The notes below the pieces were generated by a model. The model searched no databases, was not told where the DNA came from, and was given only the letters and a program-made list of their open reading frames with translations. Positions 25,979-38,600 of a stretch of DNA of 64,000 nucleotides are shown here, one piece after another (the first letter of the stretch is position 1; every line of letters begins with the position of its first letter). Position numbers and translations under genes: made by a program. The stretch spans positions 25,406,684-25,470,683 of the forward strand of contig OY783198.1 of NCBI GenBank assembly GCA_963678675.1, written 5' to 3'. This DNA is from Xiphydria camelus. Lineage: Eukaryota > Arthropoda > Insecta > Hymenoptera > Xiphydriidae.

Positions 25979-27554
25979 TATTTCGAGTTTCGCGAAGCTG
26001 CGAGAAGAGAGAAGGGTGCAGCTTTCGTTTCTTTCTACATCTTTTACAGCCGAGGCTTTATGGGACCGCGATGATCTTCGCACTTTGTTCTTCTGACCCT
26101 TCTCCCTTACGAATTCCCCTGTGACGTAATCGCTGCGTTCCAATTGGCCGCTATATATCCGTCGTACACATCTTTAGCAAGAGCTGCGATTCTGGAGGTG
26201 AAACAGGAAGAGAGATGAACGGTTTCTCTATGCGAGGGGATCCTTTCGCGGCGCAGATTCAGGAGAAGAAAGAGTGAACGAAATTGAGCGGAGCAAGAAT
26301 AGGCGCCTTATCACATTCCTTGCGCTGTAGAAACCCGTATCGTTACTTCGTTACGGTATATCAATCGTTATACTATCAACATTTTCGCGAAAGACGTCAA
26401 CGCGCATTTCGCCGTCCTGCGCGCCGAGCTAGTGGTAATACTTTCCCTGAATTTTTTGTTTCCTCTTTTGGCTCTGCGAGAACTTCCGCCGAAGGTGCGG
26501 CCGAGAGAGTGTGTCTGAATTTGCGAAATTCCTGTACGTCGCGCGTTCGGAACAGAATGTATACGAGGAGAGAGAGAGAGAGAGAGATGGATAGATTATT
26601 ACGGATAGATAATAGGTGGAAAAAGCGGAAGGAGAGGGGAGCGGCCCGAGAGTTCTTCGAGTCTTCCGTCATCGAACGAAATCGCGAGACGACGCGTACC
26701 TACCCCTTCCCCTCGCTTTCGCCCTTTGGCAGCTCGTTTTTTTTTGGCCAATTTCGAAACGCTCGCCATCATCGGTTCAAGTTTACGGTTCGAGCGCACG
26801 CGAGAAACGAGTGGCTGTCGATTCGTCGGTGAGTTCTCTTCTTTCTTTTTTTTTTTTCGGACGCACCCTTCGCGAACGTTTTCTCGCTTCTGTTTTTCTG
26901 CGCGTTTCTTTTTTCTTTCTTTCTTTTTTTTTGGAAAAAGGATCATCGGCGTGACACCGAGAGATATGCGAAGGCCTCGTTACTGGAGTACCCGCATTGT
27001 ATATGTACAGTGACGCTTAAACGTTTAATGAAATGTTTCCGAAATATCACGAATGTTTCCAAATACATGCATGCGCACGTGCTCACGCCCTTTCGGCCTC
27101 CGTTCGAAACGCGCGTCCCGATCCCGTGACCCGCGACGTGCCGGATTCTTCCCTCCGTGGGAGGACGGATGTTTTTTTTTCGCTTGTAAAAAGACATTTC
27201 GCCGGATGAGCCGCGATTGCCGCGATAATTTTCGAGGGGGGGGGGGGGAAGAGTGCTCGAGGGACACGCGATCTTGAGCGGCGAGAAGTATACCCGGCAG
27301 GTGCGGAGCGGACAATCGATCGGCGCTGGCGCCGAAAGCGTTCCTGCACGGTGCAGCCAACGGCACACGTGGTCCGCGATTGATCGGACGATTTTTTTTT
27401 CTCCATATTCCCCGTTCACCACTTCTGTGCACACGCGCGTTTTCGCGCGCGGCGCCCTATCCGTGAAGGCATACATGGACACGTTAAAAGGCGAATTCCC
27501 ACGTACATCTACATACATACGTCTTACGAATACATATTTAATTCGCCGGTTCGC
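25979..27554. other. No gene recognised; CT/GA-rich
   Basis: Holds an AG microsatellite (26566-26588), T-rich runs near 26840-26935 and a G13 run (27236-27248). The longest open frame of the window (231 codons, minus, 26943-27638) is here but looks like chance. Confidence 0.5.
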
Positions 27555-27795
27555 CGGAATAGCGACACAACTCAAAAATCGTGAATTTTCAGGAGAGCGA
27601 ATTAAAGTTTTCTTGCAATAGATATAAGTTAATATCACGAACCAATATTTTTTTTACCAGTTTCACACTATTGGTAAATCTCATTTTATAGGTTTATATT
27701 GCATTCTTTATTTAAATAAAAAAAAAACATATCTTTACATCGAATTCCAGATTTATCTAAAAATTTCTCGTTTTTGAGTTGTGTCATTATTACGG
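27555..27795. repeat. Foldback element, GACACAACTCAAAAA ends, copy 1
   Basis: GCGACACAACTCAAAAATCG at the left and GTTTTTGAGTTGTGTCAT at the right. About 240 bp. Same end motif as 32992-33240. Confidence 0.7.
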
Positions 27796-27803
27796 AGAAC
27801 CAG

Positions 27804-27933
27804 CGATATCGTACCGGGCTAAATTTACTCGCCAGGAGAGAAACTTGTATCGCTATTATCTCATTATTTACGAAGTTTTGGCCTAAATCGATTCAAGTTT
27901 CTTTCCTGCTGCGTAAGTTTAGCCTCATATCGT
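27804..27933. repeat. Foldback MITE of the 20715 family, short copy
   Basis: GGGCTAAATTTACTCGCCAG on the left and GCGTAAGTTTAGCCTCATAT on the right. The middle is reduced to about 70 bp. Confidence 0.65.
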
Positions 27934-28807
27934 GAAGTTGGTATCTATGTGTCTTCCTACGTGTGTACTTATCAGCGTAACGTGACGCGCGCCATTCGCG
28001 TGGGAATATATGTATAGTCCTCGCGCGCAACAGAAATCCAGACGGAAAGAAATACGTGAAATCGTGAAATCGACCAGCAATTTCGTCCCGGTCGACGTCG
28101 CTCGGAGAATACTCGTCGAAACGACGCGATCGACAAAGGATATGAGCAAATTAAGCCGATGTATCGTTCGCTTTAATAACGCACAGCACGTTTCTTCATA
28201 CTTACGCCGATTCGTAAAATATGGAACGACGCTAAATGCGGAGGTTTTCATGGCGAGTCGAGTATTTTTAACGATCCTTAAGATCATCCTTCCGTCATTT
28301 TACGAACCCGTAATCGAGTGTAATCGCCGTACGACGGGGAGCAGCAGTGCCGAGGGTCTCGACGACGTAACTGCTGCCTCTCGCAATACGCAGGAAAACA
28401 ACATTATTCGAATCTAACGCAATAAGAATTACTCGCAGGTCGCAAATAATTATCAGTTCAAATCAATAAATTGTCTTGTACGTCAATTGAATAGCTCTTT
28501 CTTAAAATCACGTGGAATAGTGTGCGACTGCAAAAAAAAGAAATACTTAATTTACACACTGTGGGAAAAGGTCCAGTTGAATGCGAATCTAATCGAAAAA
28601 TGTGTGTATTTGAGATAAATAGGAATTTATTCAAATCGCACGAAAGTCTGTTCGAATTGAATAAATATATCTTTTTAATCGATTGCAAACCTAGTAGAAC
28701 ACCTATCGAATGCAAATAGACTTTTTCTTCAACGTGAATAAATTCCTATTCGTCTCAGATAAATTGTTCCATCAGATTCGTATTCAACCAGACCTTTTCC
28801 CTTATAG
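27934..28807. other. No gene recognised
   Basis: The 28413-28460 region resembles a GGATCCA-type MITE arm (AATTACTCGCAGGTCGCAA). Otherwise unassigned. Confidence 0.45.
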
Positions 28808-29123
28808 TAGGGTGACTTCGCCGGTTAGCCGACCGCACCCTGTTTTCGACCAGCTTTGAAGATAAGAATATCAGCGCATTTTTTATATTTTTGACTAGGT
28901 ACGCCACTGCATAAATCCACCATTCAACTACACTTATAAGAAGTGGCACCCCCTTACGATTTAAAACTAACCTTAGGAAATGGGTGGTCGAGAATGGGGA
29001 AGAGCAGAATTTTTTATCATATACGTACTTTTTCAATTTTCAGAAAGTTCTAGATACGTTTTTAACATTTAGGCCAATTCTATGGTAATGCAATCTGGTC
29101 GAAAACCGGCGAGGTCACCCTAC
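28808..29123. mobile_element. Inverted-end element, TAGGGTGAC ends
   Basis: Ends TAGGGTGACTTCGCCGGTT and AACCGGCGAGGTCACCCTA are imperfect reverse complements around 316 bp of unrelated, non-coding sequence. Confidence 0.7.
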
Positions 29124-29126
29124 GTG

Positions 29127-29215
29127 CTTGAAGAATATTTAACTTGTGCAAATAAATAATTACCCGCGATTCTGCAAGTGATTTTTAGTAGATCCAACGA
29201 ATTTTTTTTTCCGTC
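29127..29215. repeat. Partial GGATCCA-type foldback end
   Basis: GTGCAAATAAATAATTACCC followed by GTAGATCCAACGAATTTTTT and CCGTC. This is the right arm of the 8841 family; a possible left arm is near 28413-28460, which would put the element 28808-29122 inside it. Confidence 0.45.
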
Positions 29216-29567
29216 CCGTACGAGAGAGTATACGTATCTACCTCTCTCGATGACGACGTATACGAAACTCTGAAACAAGGGCGTACCTCTCACCCTGAAA
29301 CATCTCGTGCTTTCTTCACATTCGCGCGGTAGCGCTGTACGGGTGCCGCGAACTCTTACATGTAAACACACGTGGACGCGGATACGCGTATATCAAATCG
29401 ACGGGGAAGGTGATCGCGTTTTAGACTAGGCTGTGTTTGCGCGAGTCGTGCCGATGAGTGTAGTGGATGGAGGAGTTCGCTCCAGGCGACTGCGACGATG
29501 GGATGGATGAGCTGGGGGATGAGGGCCGCCGGCTCTTGGGCGAGTCGACCTTCGCCGGGGGCGAATC

Positions 29568-29667
29568 CTAGGTGTTGTGGCCTTGTTTGCGAATTTTATT
29601 TTCGAGCGACGCCGTCGGTCGGCCCACCAGGTCTTCCAGTTCGTCGGGCGTCAGCACCGTGAAGTCC
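29568..29667 (-). CDS. Gene A exon 4 (C-terminus)
   Basis: An acceptor (CGATCGCGCAG, ending at 29668) opens a 100-nt exon. Its first base completes an Arg codon started in exon 3, followed by DFTVLTPDELEDLVGRPT and a Lys/Gln-rich end before TAG at 29570-29568. No canonical AATAAA was seen in the next 300 nt on this strand. Gene B has no matching exon; its tail is histidine-rich instead. Confidence 0.75.
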
Positions 29668-32600
29668 CTGCGCGATCGGGAAAGTTGTATACGCGTGTTC
29701 GTCATCGAAGTTTCGCGGAGCGATCCCCTTATCAGCCCATTAGTGCTCGCTGGCAACTTTAGTGTTGCCGAGTAATTTCTCCTTAGGGACATTGGATTGA
29801 ATACTTTCGCTTCGCTTGTAAAATTTCTTCGGAAGCTTCATTTTATTAAGAAAAAGAGAACAATTCGTGAAATTAATTCCACGACATTCCAGAAACGATT
29901 AATCGAATATCCGCTATGAAAAATTGTTTTACAATTGAAAATGGCACCGAGCACTGATGGGTTAAAAATTCGCCTTCGGCACACGGAAAAAAAAGAATGA
30001 ATTGGCTCTACTAAAAATTCCTTACGGGGGTCGCGAGTAATTTTTTATCTACAGCAATTTGATCTTTCTTCATATTAATTAGTTATTTCTCTCTTGCAGT
30101 CACATATATACTATTTCACATCGAGGATTTCCTGCCAAAAGGACGTATCCACAAAATTCATGTTTTGATTGATACGCCCTTCTGGCGGGAAACCCTCGAT
30201 ATAAGCATTCAAAAGTCCGTGGATTTGGTGAAAAGCATTCATATGTGGTTTTGGGGTCGTACGTATATGGATTATATACGAGGGTTTCCTGCCAGAAGGG
30301 CGTATCAACCAAAACATGATTTTTGCGGATACGCCCTTTTGGTAGGAAACCCTCGACATGATTGCAAGGAAGAAACATCTAATTGACGTATTAACGAATT
30401 TCATCGATATGAATAACTAATTACTCGCGACTCCGCGGCTAATTTTCAGCAGATCCGACTAATTCTTTTTCTCCGTGTAGCGTCGATATCAGCGCGGCAC
30501 TAATTTTTCGCAGCTTTCTCGCCGGTGATATCGATCAGCGTGCGTTTAATCAAGGGTATCGATAGCGGCGCATACGCGTCACCGCGCCGCGGCGCGATCG
30601 TCCTTTCGCAAATTCGCTGCCGGGTGTTCGCGTCGCTCGCGTCAAAGCGATCGTATGGTGCCTCGCATCCCTTGCATCGCGGTGACCATCGCGGACCGAG
30701 GTCGCATCAACGAACGGCTCGACGAATCCGCTCCCTCACCTGTGTTGCGCCAAGAGCATATCTATGCTGGTGACGCTGCGCTGATGGGTGCCGTCCTTCT
30801 GCGCGTTCTTCTGCCGTCTGATGCACAGCGCCCTGAGCGGGGTCAGCAGGACGCCGAGCACGAGGAGCCCGCAACCCGCCGCTATGAGGGCCGCCGAGTT
30901 TTGGGCCGCCTCGGCACCCGGGGCCAGCTGGACGAGACCGACGACGAGGACTACCGCTCCCAGCAGGAGAGAGCCCACGACGACGTGCAGGGAATTCACC
31001 TGCGGAGGGGACGAGACGCGCGTAAATTTCTTCGGGAGATATTACGTACGATTTTTGCGCTCGTCGATTAAATATCTGTGGCTTGGTATGAAAAAGGGCC
31101 CGAGTGCAAAAATTAAGACCCGAGAAAAATTGGATTAAAATTGTTTTTTTTTAAATGTCATTAAGTAAGACGCTTTGTACGATAAATGAAAGAAATGTCG
31201 TACATACAAGATAGAGACTTGGGACATTTTTCATTGAAAAGATCCGGTCGAAATTAGTAAGGTAAACCGTAAAATTCATTTTTGAGAAAATCGCCCTTAG
31301 GCCCTTTTTCGTCCAAGCCACAGATATAATTGAAGACGGATACATCGGGGAAAAAATGGAGCGGATTTGACTGAATCGACGGTTACGGCTAGGGGAACGG
31401 AGATTTAACTACACGGAGAAAAATAATTGTTCGATTCGAGTAACCGCGTCGAAGTGAATAGTACCGAGAACGCATTGCCGTTGAATCAAATATACGTTAT
31501 TTCAATCAAGTTCGAATTAAACGTAGATTCGTTGAATTCAGCGAACGAAAAAACGGTTGACTTTAACGTGCACAAATGGGTAACTGATATCAACGTAAAA
31601 TTTCAACCTGTACTGAGAGAAAATATGGTGTATCAAGTTAAATCGGATAAATTAGTACACCGAGAAGAATAATTTATCGATCCAAGTGAAAGACAAGCGA
31701 TGTGCTCGCTGTTGTCACTTGTCATTCACTTGGATCGGTAAATTATTTTTCTCGGTGTATGATTTCATTTGATAAGCCATATTTTATATCAGCGCAGATT
31801 GAAATTTTGCGTTGGAATCAGTTCACCCATTTTTGCACGTTAAGATCAACCGTTTTTTCGTTTTAATCCTACATTTTTTACTTTAAAATTAATACGAATT
31901 TCAAAATTAACTCAAAGAATGTTAAATTACCATAAAAATCAGTTGATTTTGACGTAGAAAAATGGGTGGAACGATCCTAATACAAAATTTCCAACCACAC
32001 ATGTACGAATTTTACGAAAGAGAGATGAGTTTGACGAATTTTCAAAATACGGTAGATTCTCCAGTTTTAATTTCCCGTTCGTTCCATCCCTTAAACATTC
32101 ACATTCCACGCCGCCGGAAGTCTGCTGCTACTCCGAAATTGTATCAAACACAATTTCGCAAAATCTCGCAACGCGAAACGTCTTCCAGGAAAATAAATGC
32201 CAACACCCCACGCGAAAACTCGTCATCGATCTGACTTTTAAACTTTATGTGGCTACACACGGAAGTCATGCCAGTACATCGACTACGATCGAGGAGGGGG
32301 GGGGGGGGGGGCGACACATGTGAACCGCACGCGAACCACTTGCCAGCGGGTGCCGCTTTTTTTGCGCTCGAAAGTTTCGATCGCGATGGACGGTCGCGAT
32401 GCAGGCTCGAATTACTCGGAAGGGTAGATCGCTTCCGGGTCCCGCGGGACGAAAAGGGACGAACCGACCGCGACGGATCGTCGAGAAATCGCGGCCCCGG
32501 TTAGCGGGATCGATAACGAGCAAATGAAATTCTCGGGATTCTCGCTATACGTAATTCCGAAAGTGCGAATTCGACGAAATGAATGCGATAATCGCAATTG

Positions 32601-35600
32601 AAATCGGCACGTCGAATTTCCGGCGCGCGAGTTCCATTTCGAAATCCGCGGAAATGACGTTGAACATTGATTCGACCAGTCAGACGAATACGAATTAACC
32701 CTTTAACGGGCACAACTCTGAGGTTGGTATTATGGCAAATATAATTCATTAGTGATGTTATATGGGATTTATGAATGCCAAAACAGGTATACACATTTTC
32801 GCAAATTTGGTAATATTTTGAAAAATGGGTGGTACATATAAATATGTACCAGTAAACATTCCAGCAAAAAACGTGAATCGTTTGTTCACTGGTACAAATG
32901 TGTACCAGTGAACATTAAAAAAGGTCGATATTTAAGTATAATACCATTTACTGTTCGACCATATTAGCTCTAGTGGTATATATATCGCTCCTTTTATAGA
33001 AGAATGTCACAACTCAAAAAATCGTCACAAATATTTTCGAGTTACCCAAGTTTATCAACGCAAGACTAAATCTCACATTGCCAGCCAACTACAATACATT
33101 CTGGCATTAAACCATAATAACAGTATTTCATTTGTCTACAATGTTAAAAATTAGTATTAGAAGGTAGACACAACATTAAATCTTTAAATCGCGATATAGA
33201 AAATTATTCATTTTTAAGTTGTGTCGTTCTTCTATAAGTGTAACGATACGTACCAGAGGCCGTTAAAGGGGGGGGGGGGGGGGTTAACGGTAAATCGCGC
33301 TTGCACCGAGCGAAAGTGTCGTATTCCGTCGTATATCTGCTTTCGTCGCAAATGAAAAAAAGAACCATGTATTTTATCGAAGGAATATTTCCGTCGGGCT
33401 GTATTGAAAAAAAAAGCCATTTCCAGAGAGCAGTGATAAATATTCGTTCGATGGAAATGCATCCGATGAATATATTTATACGGATATCCGTAATGAAACG
33501 CGTCGATGGTCGTGACGTATTCCGAAGCGGCGCGCGACTCGAGCGCATAATTGAATCGGTGCCGCGGGATAACACGGATTCCTGTACACGGCGACCGCCC
33601 TGCGCGACGCCCACGCGAATCCCGTCCGAATGACGTCATCTTCGTCCCTTCCCGTATTTCCGCCGTGGACCGTAAATCTCGAACCACCCGTTTCCATCCC
33701 GGGGTGCTTCACCGCCCTCGGCCCTCCCGCGTATCGGAATCGCGCGACGCTTTGCGCGAGAAAAAAAAGTCGAAGCCCCTCTTCCTGTAATTTATCGCGG
33801 AATCGGTTTACTCGTTGGGGTGAAAACGCGGAATGGGGCGCGCGCGAAGTATCGAAGTCGTGGAGGAGTCAACGGCCCCGAAAGATATTCCCTCGCTGAT
33901 AAATGCGAAGCGTATATCATTTTCGACGCGTCCGCGTCGGGACGAAATTTCTAACTTTTTGTTACGCGTTAAAAGGTGCCGTGTATAAAGTTAGGCGTCT
34001 CTCGTTTTTTTTTTCTCGAAATAAAGCGTACGCGAGCTCGAAGAGCGAAAACCCGACATTCTCGTTCACCCGCGATACGTAAATACGTACCACACACGTA
34101 CTTCCTTCGTCCTCCAACCTTAACCTTTTCACCGATTCTAAACGTCGAGGCGAGGAACGCGTCAAACGCAGCCGGCAAGTCGCTGCGTAGCTTATCGGGG
34201 ATTTCCCCCGTTTCCTTCCACGCGTCATTCGCTTCTCCTTCTATTAAGGGGACAGTCTCCACAAATTTTTTCAAAAATTCGATTTTTCAAAACCGTAATA
34301 TTCTTGTAGTCAGTATATCTGGAAATTGTGATTTGCTCTGGAAGGTTCGAGGACGTGCTCAAAAATTGGCAAAGAGAGAAGCGGCGGATCTCGCGAAACT
34401 CTATTCCATGCAGAAACTACAAACGCGTTTTTCTCGAAACAACGTTTTTAGACCTCGTTGACATGATTCAAGAAAAACTATCCAACCGATCACACAGGCT
34501 CAAATTTTAAGGGCTTATTCTACAGAAGAATGCCTATAGTCGCAATTAGCCATATAATTATTCATTAATATTTAAACGAATTATAAGCAATTCAAGTTGA
34601 AAATATGAGGTCAAAAGTTTCAAAAGTCCGCCATTTGTTTTGTTTTTATCGAAAGTATAAAATCCTAGTTCGGACACAATAGCGGGAACTCTATACTTCA
34701 AGAATCGACTTGAATTTCTGCTCTCAGACATTCCGAAGTCGAGATATCATGTCAACCAGATATCAACAGGAGTATGTTTAGGCGACTTTATCGAGAAAGA
34801 AAATCATCGAAGAACTAAAAAAAAAAGGTTTTTTTCTGTCATTCTAAGACCTCTAATAGTATGTGCGAAAAAAAATTAAAATTCTATGAAAATATTTATC
34901 ATGAAAACAAAATTCTTAAAAAAAGACCTCATTTCAGGAGACTACCCCCTTAAGAGCCTCGATCGAGACTCGCACCAAGGACTGAGGTTTCCTTTTCCGT
35001 GGAAAATTACGGGCCTCTCTCTCTCTGACCCGACGAATCGATCGAATGGTAACAAAAAAGTGCGTCGTCTCGACAGACAAAAATATCCGCGATAAGAACT
35101 CGCGATTCTTGATTACAACGTAAATACAGCTCGATCGAGATCCATTAGCGCGCGGATCCGAATTTAGAGACTCTTTACGCAGAGGTATTAAATATTCATG
35201 GATATCGGAGGTGGAGTGATCGTTATTGTGTGGTATATACGGTGGAAGAAATAGCCTCAAAATTCATCAGAAGCCTCTTCATTACCGCGAATTAAATTAG
35301 TAACGAAGAGCGAGGCGAAGAGACGGCGGGAAGGGTCGTGGAAAAAAACAGTTTATCCTTGAAACAGCTGACTCACTTTTCCGCAGAAGTAATATTCGGG
35401 CGGCTCCTTGTCGATGAAGGCTACGACCGCTTCGCTTTCGGTCAATGGACTCCCCGGTTGGCTGCTGCCGATTCGGGAGCCCTTCTCCTGGTAGTAAGTT
35501 TTGTGGAAGACTTTCACGGATGGTACCGGTAACGCCGTGATCATCCTGGAACAACGATCGACCCGTTTGTATTTTTAATTCGTAGCTCTCGAGGCGATTG

Positions 35601-38600
35601 AAGCTTATATTTATTGCAGTTCGTTTGACACCGATGCGAGAGTTTTTAATCGCATTCATAACCAGAGCGTCGGGTCGATATTAGCATATGTATTATGTAC
35701 AGGAGAAAGGATATCCATTCAGTGATCCGCATAACAAATCCTCAGAAATTGATAGATGTGCTCGGAGAGGAATATTCCTACAGATGTTTTACATTACATT
35801 TCGGCACGATATGAGGAGAGAGATATCGTATAGATAATGTAGCGGGAATTCGGCATTTGCATAAAAGAAATATTCATATTTTTAAATTGAATCTGCAGCC
35901 TGTATACGTGTGCGATGTCAGACGAAAAAGAAAATATTACAAAAAATAATTATTCACAGAGTAAATAAGTAAGCGCGTTTCTCCCCATAAGAATACGACG
36001 TTATCGAGCAGCCAGAGAGACGCACTTATGCCGAGCAACGAGTGCGAGAGAGATAGTCTTACAAAACGACAACGTGGCTGCATTCTTAAATATCCCTTTT
36101 CGGCTTAAACGAGGTCACAAATGAAAAAAGACGGGGTAAATAATAATGATAACAAAGAATTCTACTCGAATTTTTCGAATCTGCAATAAACAAAAATTTA
36201 CCGAGAAAATCGAATCGGAAAGGAAGCGCAAAGAAATGGGTAACGGCTCCATATACCTACGCGAGCGAACGGCAACCGCGTTTTCCTAAGTGGGTGTACG
36301 CTCGATACGGAAAGTAGAACGCAGGGGTATGGGCACACAAGACACCGCTCTAAGGGTGGCCCCATTCTTCCAGACGCACCGGGTTTCATCTGGCTTCGCA
36401 GAAATGTAGTACGTGGGTGTCGTATATGCGCGAGCGTGGAGTCACGGGTGCCTCGGATTGGTGTACAACGATATCGCGAAGTAAACCCGCGATAGCGAGT
36501 CTTCTGTATCGTTACACCCGTCGGTTCTGCCGCGACCTTATACAGCTGCTAACCAGCTACACGCATTCAGTGCAGTATCGCGATGTATACAGCTGCAGAG
36601 CAGCGTGTACCCGTAGTAGTAACGGCTCGTACCACGTCTGGCAGCGCCGCTACGCTATTACCGTTTTACTCCAAGTCGTCGACCGACCTTTTTTCGTAGT
36701 GCGGTCAAAATAGGCGATTTTATTCGAGGAAATGCAAATAATCTGGGTAAGATGAAACCTATACCGATCGATAGGTAAAAATCCACTGAAAAACATATAT
36801 CCAAAGGTCCCAAGCAACTTTGGTCGGGAAATATGTTTAATTAATGAAGATGAAAATTAAAAATATTTCCCGGCCAAAGTTCCTTGGGATTTTTTGATGT
36901 GTTTTTCAGGGGATTTTCCCTATCAATTGGTATAGGTTTCATCCTACCCAGATTAATTTACATTTCGCATGCTATAATGACTAGACCAGTCTAGTCAAAG
37001 TATAGGCGATTTATTTCGAGGAAATGCAAATAATCTGAGTATGATGAAACCTATACCGATCGATAGGGAAAAATTCCCTGGAAAACATATCAAAAGATCC
37101 CAAGCAACTTTGGTCGGGAAATATGTTTAATTAATGAAAAAATTAAAATTAAAAATATTTCCCGGCCAAAATTGTCTGGAATCTTTTGATATGTTTTTCA
37201 GGGGATTTTTCCCTATCGATTGGTATCTATAGTATAGGTTTCATCCTACCCAGATTTATTTGCATTTCATATGCTATTTTGACTGCACTATCGTTAGAAT
37301 CGGTACCACGGCAGGTTCGGAGTTCGATAAACGGGCGCAACGTTGCAATAACCTCTCGCTGTACATATTTTCACCGATTATTTTCGTCCGCCAACGCACC
37401 GGTTAAAAATAGACGGATTTATAAGCACCTCTTATCGAGCATCCTTGGAGCTCACCCTCATAGATGTCGCGTTTAGATACTCGGCAAACACGCAATTTTT
37501 CACGCGTCCCGAGTACATCACATGAGGCTAAACTTGCTCGCCAGGAAAGAAACTCGAATCGCTATTATTTCATTATTTATGAGCTTTTGGCTAGTGTTTG
37601 TGCAATACTTTTTTCAACACTATATTATTATCTATAACAAAGTCTTGTATCGACGTGGGCCAAAAATTCATAAACAATGAGATAATAGTGATTGAAATTT
37701 CCCAGTTAGACATCTGACGACATGTTGCCTACATTGTGACGGCGTTGCACACTGAAAAATGATGGTAGCATTGTGCGAAGATGCGTTCGCGTATTGTATA
37801 ATTTTTGTCAACATAATATAAAGACAGCATGTGATGCTTTGAAAGTCGCGCCAATATGCGTAATATTGTAGCCAAATTGCGCATCATGCTTGCATTACTA
37901 CGCGATTAAACGTCGAAAGTATGCTGTTTATAGCAACACAGAGTCGTATCGTAAATTCCAGCATTCCATATTCTTACAGTGACATCTTAATGCGGGAATA
38001 AAATTCCTGAATACTATTTTCAGCATTATAGCATTACAATGGGGCGATCGTAGTACCCTGGGGTATCCTAGCTCGTCCTTGACAGCTATATCGTCGGTCT
38101 TATCACGTAAGGGCGTATCTCAGAAAATTTGAAAATTGAGTTAAGATCGCCAATAGGTTGCTTAAGCCTTATATTTTTATCCTACGACCCGGCGTATCTC
38201 AAAATTTTATACTTTTGCTATTTCCCATATATTTTTTTCGTTTTATCTCAAAATAATCAAGATTTAAATCGCACGTATAGGCCTACCTTAGGATAGACCC
38301 ATACGTGTGATTTAAAAGGCATTCAAGCGCATAATTTTAGACGTAAAAAAAGTCACCAAGCTATAAATATAATTGCCGGAATTATTCATAATGAAAAATC
38401 GCAAAATATTTAAAATCGCTCTCCTCTCAGAAATCATCAAAACTGAGATACGCCCTTACGTGATAAGACCGACGATATCCATAACATGTTCAGCGACGAA
38501 GGCGTATCGTGGGAAGTCTAGATTTTTTCTTCGCAGTTTTTTTCTCTTCCCATTTTTTCCTCCCTCTTATCGATCATATCCGTATGTGCGAGAGTAGAGC

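Noticed and set aside
26943..27638. Longest open frame (231 codons, minus strand)
   Set aside because: It runs through GC-rich and low-complexity DNA and into foldback 27555-27795, overlaps frames in other phases, and has no recognisable motif, splice context or hydrophobic pattern.
30100..30404. Repeated short peptides in several frames
   Set aside because: These are translations of the four-arm palindrome, not proteins.
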